This document shows, piece by piece, positions 7,670-8,815 of a stretch of 8,815 nt of DNA. Both the position numbers and the translations under genes were made by a program. A model generated the notes under the pieces. It was not told the DNA's origin and searched no databases. It saw only the letters and a program-made list of their open reading frames with translations. This DNA comes from Pseudomonadota bacterium (GTDB taxonomy: Bacteria > Myxococcota_A > Bradymonadia > UBA4248): contig WQTY01000051.1 of NCBI GenBank assembly GCA_009786045.1, positions 937-9,751 of the forward strand, read 5' to 3'. The number at the start of each line of letters is the position of its first letter. The first letter of the stretch is position 1.

Positions 7670-8512
7670 ATGAAATTTATGAAATGGATGACTATGATCT
7701 TGGTGGCGAGTTTGAGCCTGTCGGGTGTGGCTTTTGCACAGGAGTCTGCGCAGGCGCCAGCCGCAAAGGCTGCGAAGGCAGGGTCTGCCGACAGCTATAT
7801 CAAGGATGCCAGTGATCTGGCGGGTGCGACTCGCATGCTGGAGCAGAGTGACAAGAATCATAACCCCTTCACCGATCAGATCATTCGCACGCGCATGACC
7901 CTCAATGGCGGGGTTCACAAGGGCAACATGTTTATGTTTGATGCCTATACGAAGGGGGAGAATCGCCGTGCGGTGCGTTTCTCTGAACCGCCAGAGATGC
8001 GCGGCATGGGCGTTGTCATCAAGGGGCGCAGTGAGGTTTATGCGCGCCTCCCGGATTCGGTCGACGTCCGTCGGGTCGGTACGCACTCCAAGCGCCAGAG
8101 TTTCTATGGCTCAGACTGGTCTATGGACGATATGTCGATGATTTACATGGCCAAGGATTACGATGTCGCCAAGATCATCGATCTCAATGCCGATGGTGGC
8201 AAAAATGTGACCCTTGAGCTCAAACTCAAGAAAGGCGTCGATTTGCCTTATCCCAAGCTCGTCATCAAGGTTGACAAGGAACTCCTCTATGTCAATTACA
8301 TTGAGTATTATGATGAGAACCTCACCTTTAAGAAGAAGCAGGAGCGCTTTGATCTGAAGGATTTTGGGAATGGCTATAAAATCTATTCGCGCGTGCTGAT
8401 GACCGATATTGCGACCAAGCACACGACGCAGAACGAAGTTCTGGATGAGAAAATCAACCAGAATATTCCCGATGATACGTTCACGAAGCGTTGGCTCGTG
8501 CGCAGTCTGTAG
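7670..8512 (+). CDS. Periplasmic LolA-like outer-membrane lipoprotein-sorting protein
   Basis: A 280-residue exported protein of the LolA-like family usually named outer membrane lipoprotein-sorting protein (COG2834-type, TP0789-like). It has a Sec signal peptide, a hydrophobic core ending in VAFA with likely cleavage before QES (residue ~24/25), and an Ala-rich linker to ~40. The mature part shows family hallmarks: R-x-V-R-F-x-E-P-P-E-M-R-G-M-G (~100-114), an ARLPDSVDVRRVG strand (125-137), and the signature SFYGSDWSMDDMS (144-156). It ends with a MTDIATKHTTQNEV strand and NIPDDTFTKRWLV. The family fold is a half-open beta-barrel that carries acyl chains through the periplasm. It is 20 bp downstream of the RND/MMPL exporter, a pairing known in proteobacteria, so it probably receives or delivers that exporter's cargo. 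It is distinct from canonical LolA and unlikely to be the housekeeping copy. Confidence 0.88.
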   Translation: MKFMKWMTMILVASLSLSGVAFAQESAQAPAAKAAKAGSADSYIKDASDLAGATRMLEQSDKNHNPFTDQIIRTRMTLNGGVHKGNMFMFDAYTKGENRRAVRFSEPPEMRGMGVVIKGRSEVYARLPDSVDVRRVGTHSKRQSFYGSDWSMDDMSMIYMAKDYDVAKIIDLNADGGKNVTLELKLKKGVDLPYPKLVIKVDKELLYVNYIEYYDENLTFKKKQERFDLKDFGNGYKIYSRVLMTDIATKHTTQNEVLDEKINQNIPDDTFTKRWLVRSL

Positions 8513-8528
8513 TCCAGTTCTTTTTTTT

Positions 8529-8554
8529 GTGTGGGGGAGCTAGCTCCCCCACAC
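8529..8554. repeat. Perfect 26-bp palindrome just after the LolA-like gene
   Basis: GTGTGGGGGAGCT (8529-8541) is followed immediately by its exact reverse complement (8542-8554). Eight T (8521-8528) precede it on the plus strand and no T-run follows on either strand, so it lacks the layout of an intrinsic terminator. It starts 17 bp after the stop codon and could still stall polymerase or protect the mRNA 3' end. Its right arm overlaps the next hairpin (8552-8585), so the two compete. Confidence 0.7.
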
Positions 8555-8585
8555 CCCCTGCAATGCTGCGCATTGCTTGTGGGTG
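8552..8585. repeat. Imperfect hairpin downstream of the palindrome
   Basis: The core stem GCAATGC (8560-8566) with GCATTGC (8570-8576) has a TGC loop. An outer stem CACCC (8552-8556) with GGGTG (8581-8585) closes it across small internal loops. It shares CAC (8552-8554) with the preceding 26-bp palindrome, so only one can form fully. No T-run follows. Confidence 0.55.
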
Positions 8586-8625
8586 AATGTGGCATGTAGC
8601 AGATTCGCAAAGTTGGGCAGGGTCT

Positions 8626-8727
8626 GTAGGGCGACCCTCGCGGTCGCCCTTGCCGCTGAACAGGAACGAAACCTGTGGGGCGCGCAGTGCGCGTCCGTCC
8701 GTGTAGGGACACGGCGTTGCCGTGTCC
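8626..8727 (+). repeat. Three REP-like palindromes, each with a GTAG/GTGG foot
   Basis: Unit 1 has GTAG at 8626-8629 and stem AGGGCGACC/GGTCGCCCT (8628-8636, 8642-8650). Unit 2 has GTGG at 8675-8678 and stem GGGCGCGC/GCGCGTCC (8678-8685, 8689-8696, one G-U pair). Unit 3 has GTAG at 8703-8706 and stem GGACACGGC/GCCGTGTCC (8707-8715, 8719-8727). All three share a TGTRGGG or GTGTAGGG entry on the same strand but differ in stem sequence. A GTAG or GGAG tetranucleotide at the foot of a short palindrome is the hallmark of REP elements mobilised by Y1/RAYT transposases. No transposase is present here, so they would be non-autonomous copies. The assignment is by resemblance only. Confidence 0.5.
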
Positions 8728-8815
8728 GTTTGCGAGCCGGGCGTTGCGGGGCGGCATTTGAGCCCCGCAGAGGGGATAGCGGCGTATTGGGCGTATGCCC
8801 AAAAGCCGCGCAGGG

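Larger units (their letters stand above)
8513..8815. repeat. Gene-free, hairpin-dense repeat region
   Basis: This 303-bp stretch holds no credible gene but at least eight inverted repeats: 8529-8554, 8552-8585, 8628-8650, 8660-8676, 8678-8696, 8707-8727, 8745-8769 and 8779-8809. The last is compound: outer GCGGC/GCCGC (8779-8783, 8805-8809) around TTGGGC/GCCCAA (8787-8792, 8797-8802). Its composition is visibly richer in G and C than the genes to its left. The pattern is that of clustered interspersed palindromic repeats in an intergenic region, and it may continue beyond the right edge. Confidence 0.7.

Noticed and set aside
8529..8554. The 26-bp palindrome as an intrinsic terminator for the exporter operon
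   Set aside because: The T-run precedes the stem on the plus strand, and the minus-strand reading is followed by A residues, so neither direction has the needed U-tract.
8626..8815. A CRISPR array in the repeat-rich right end
   Set aside because: The repeats are short palindromes of differing sequence with irregular spacing, with no conserved direct repeat of 23-47 bp and no spacer periodicity.

Overview
The window looks like chromosomal DNA from a Gram-negative bacterium of the former Deltaproteobacteria, most likely a myxobacterial or bradymonad relative. The clues are a large surface lipoprotein ending in a MYXO-CTERM-like tail, a Hanks-type Ser/Thr kinase, and a RND/MMPL exporter paired with a periplasmic LolA-like protein, which implies two membranes. 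This placement is inferred from gene content only. I see no rRNA, tRNA, CRISPR array, transposase or phage gene.

Layout. Positions 1-614 (minus strand) hold the N-terminal part of a Ser/Thr protein kinase that runs off the left edge. A 256-bp divergent intergenic region follows, with a leader hairpin for the kinase and a probable promoter for the next gene. Positions 871-4296 (plus) encode an 1141-residue lipoprotein: a seven-bladed FG-GAP propeller, a segment with 20 cysteines, two PKD-like and three Ig-like domains, and the C-terminal sorting tail. A strong intrinsic terminator at 4321-4351 closes this unit. The next leader carries an operator-like inverted repeat (4416-4447). Then come 4491-7649 (RND/MMPL exporter, 1052 aa) and, 20 bp later, 7670-8512 (LolA-like periplasmic protein, 280 aa), evidently one operon. 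The last 303 bp (8513-8815) hold no gene but are packed with hairpins, including three consecutive GTAG/GTGG-footed palindromes that resemble REP elements.

How the parts may work together. The exporter and the LolA-like protein form a plausible envelope-trafficking pair: an inner-membrane pump moving a lipid or other hydrophobic cargo, and a soluble carrier in the periplasm. The FG-GAP lipoprotein is a separate transcription unit and probably a surface adhesin or cell-contact protein. The kinase is divergent to it, and a functional link is possible but unproven. I did not find a clearly novel system. The observations most worth checking are the hairpin cluster at the right end, the inverted repeat before the exporter, the apparent double anchoring of the lipoprotein, and the unusual loop, tail and one-sided proton-relay residues of the exporter.
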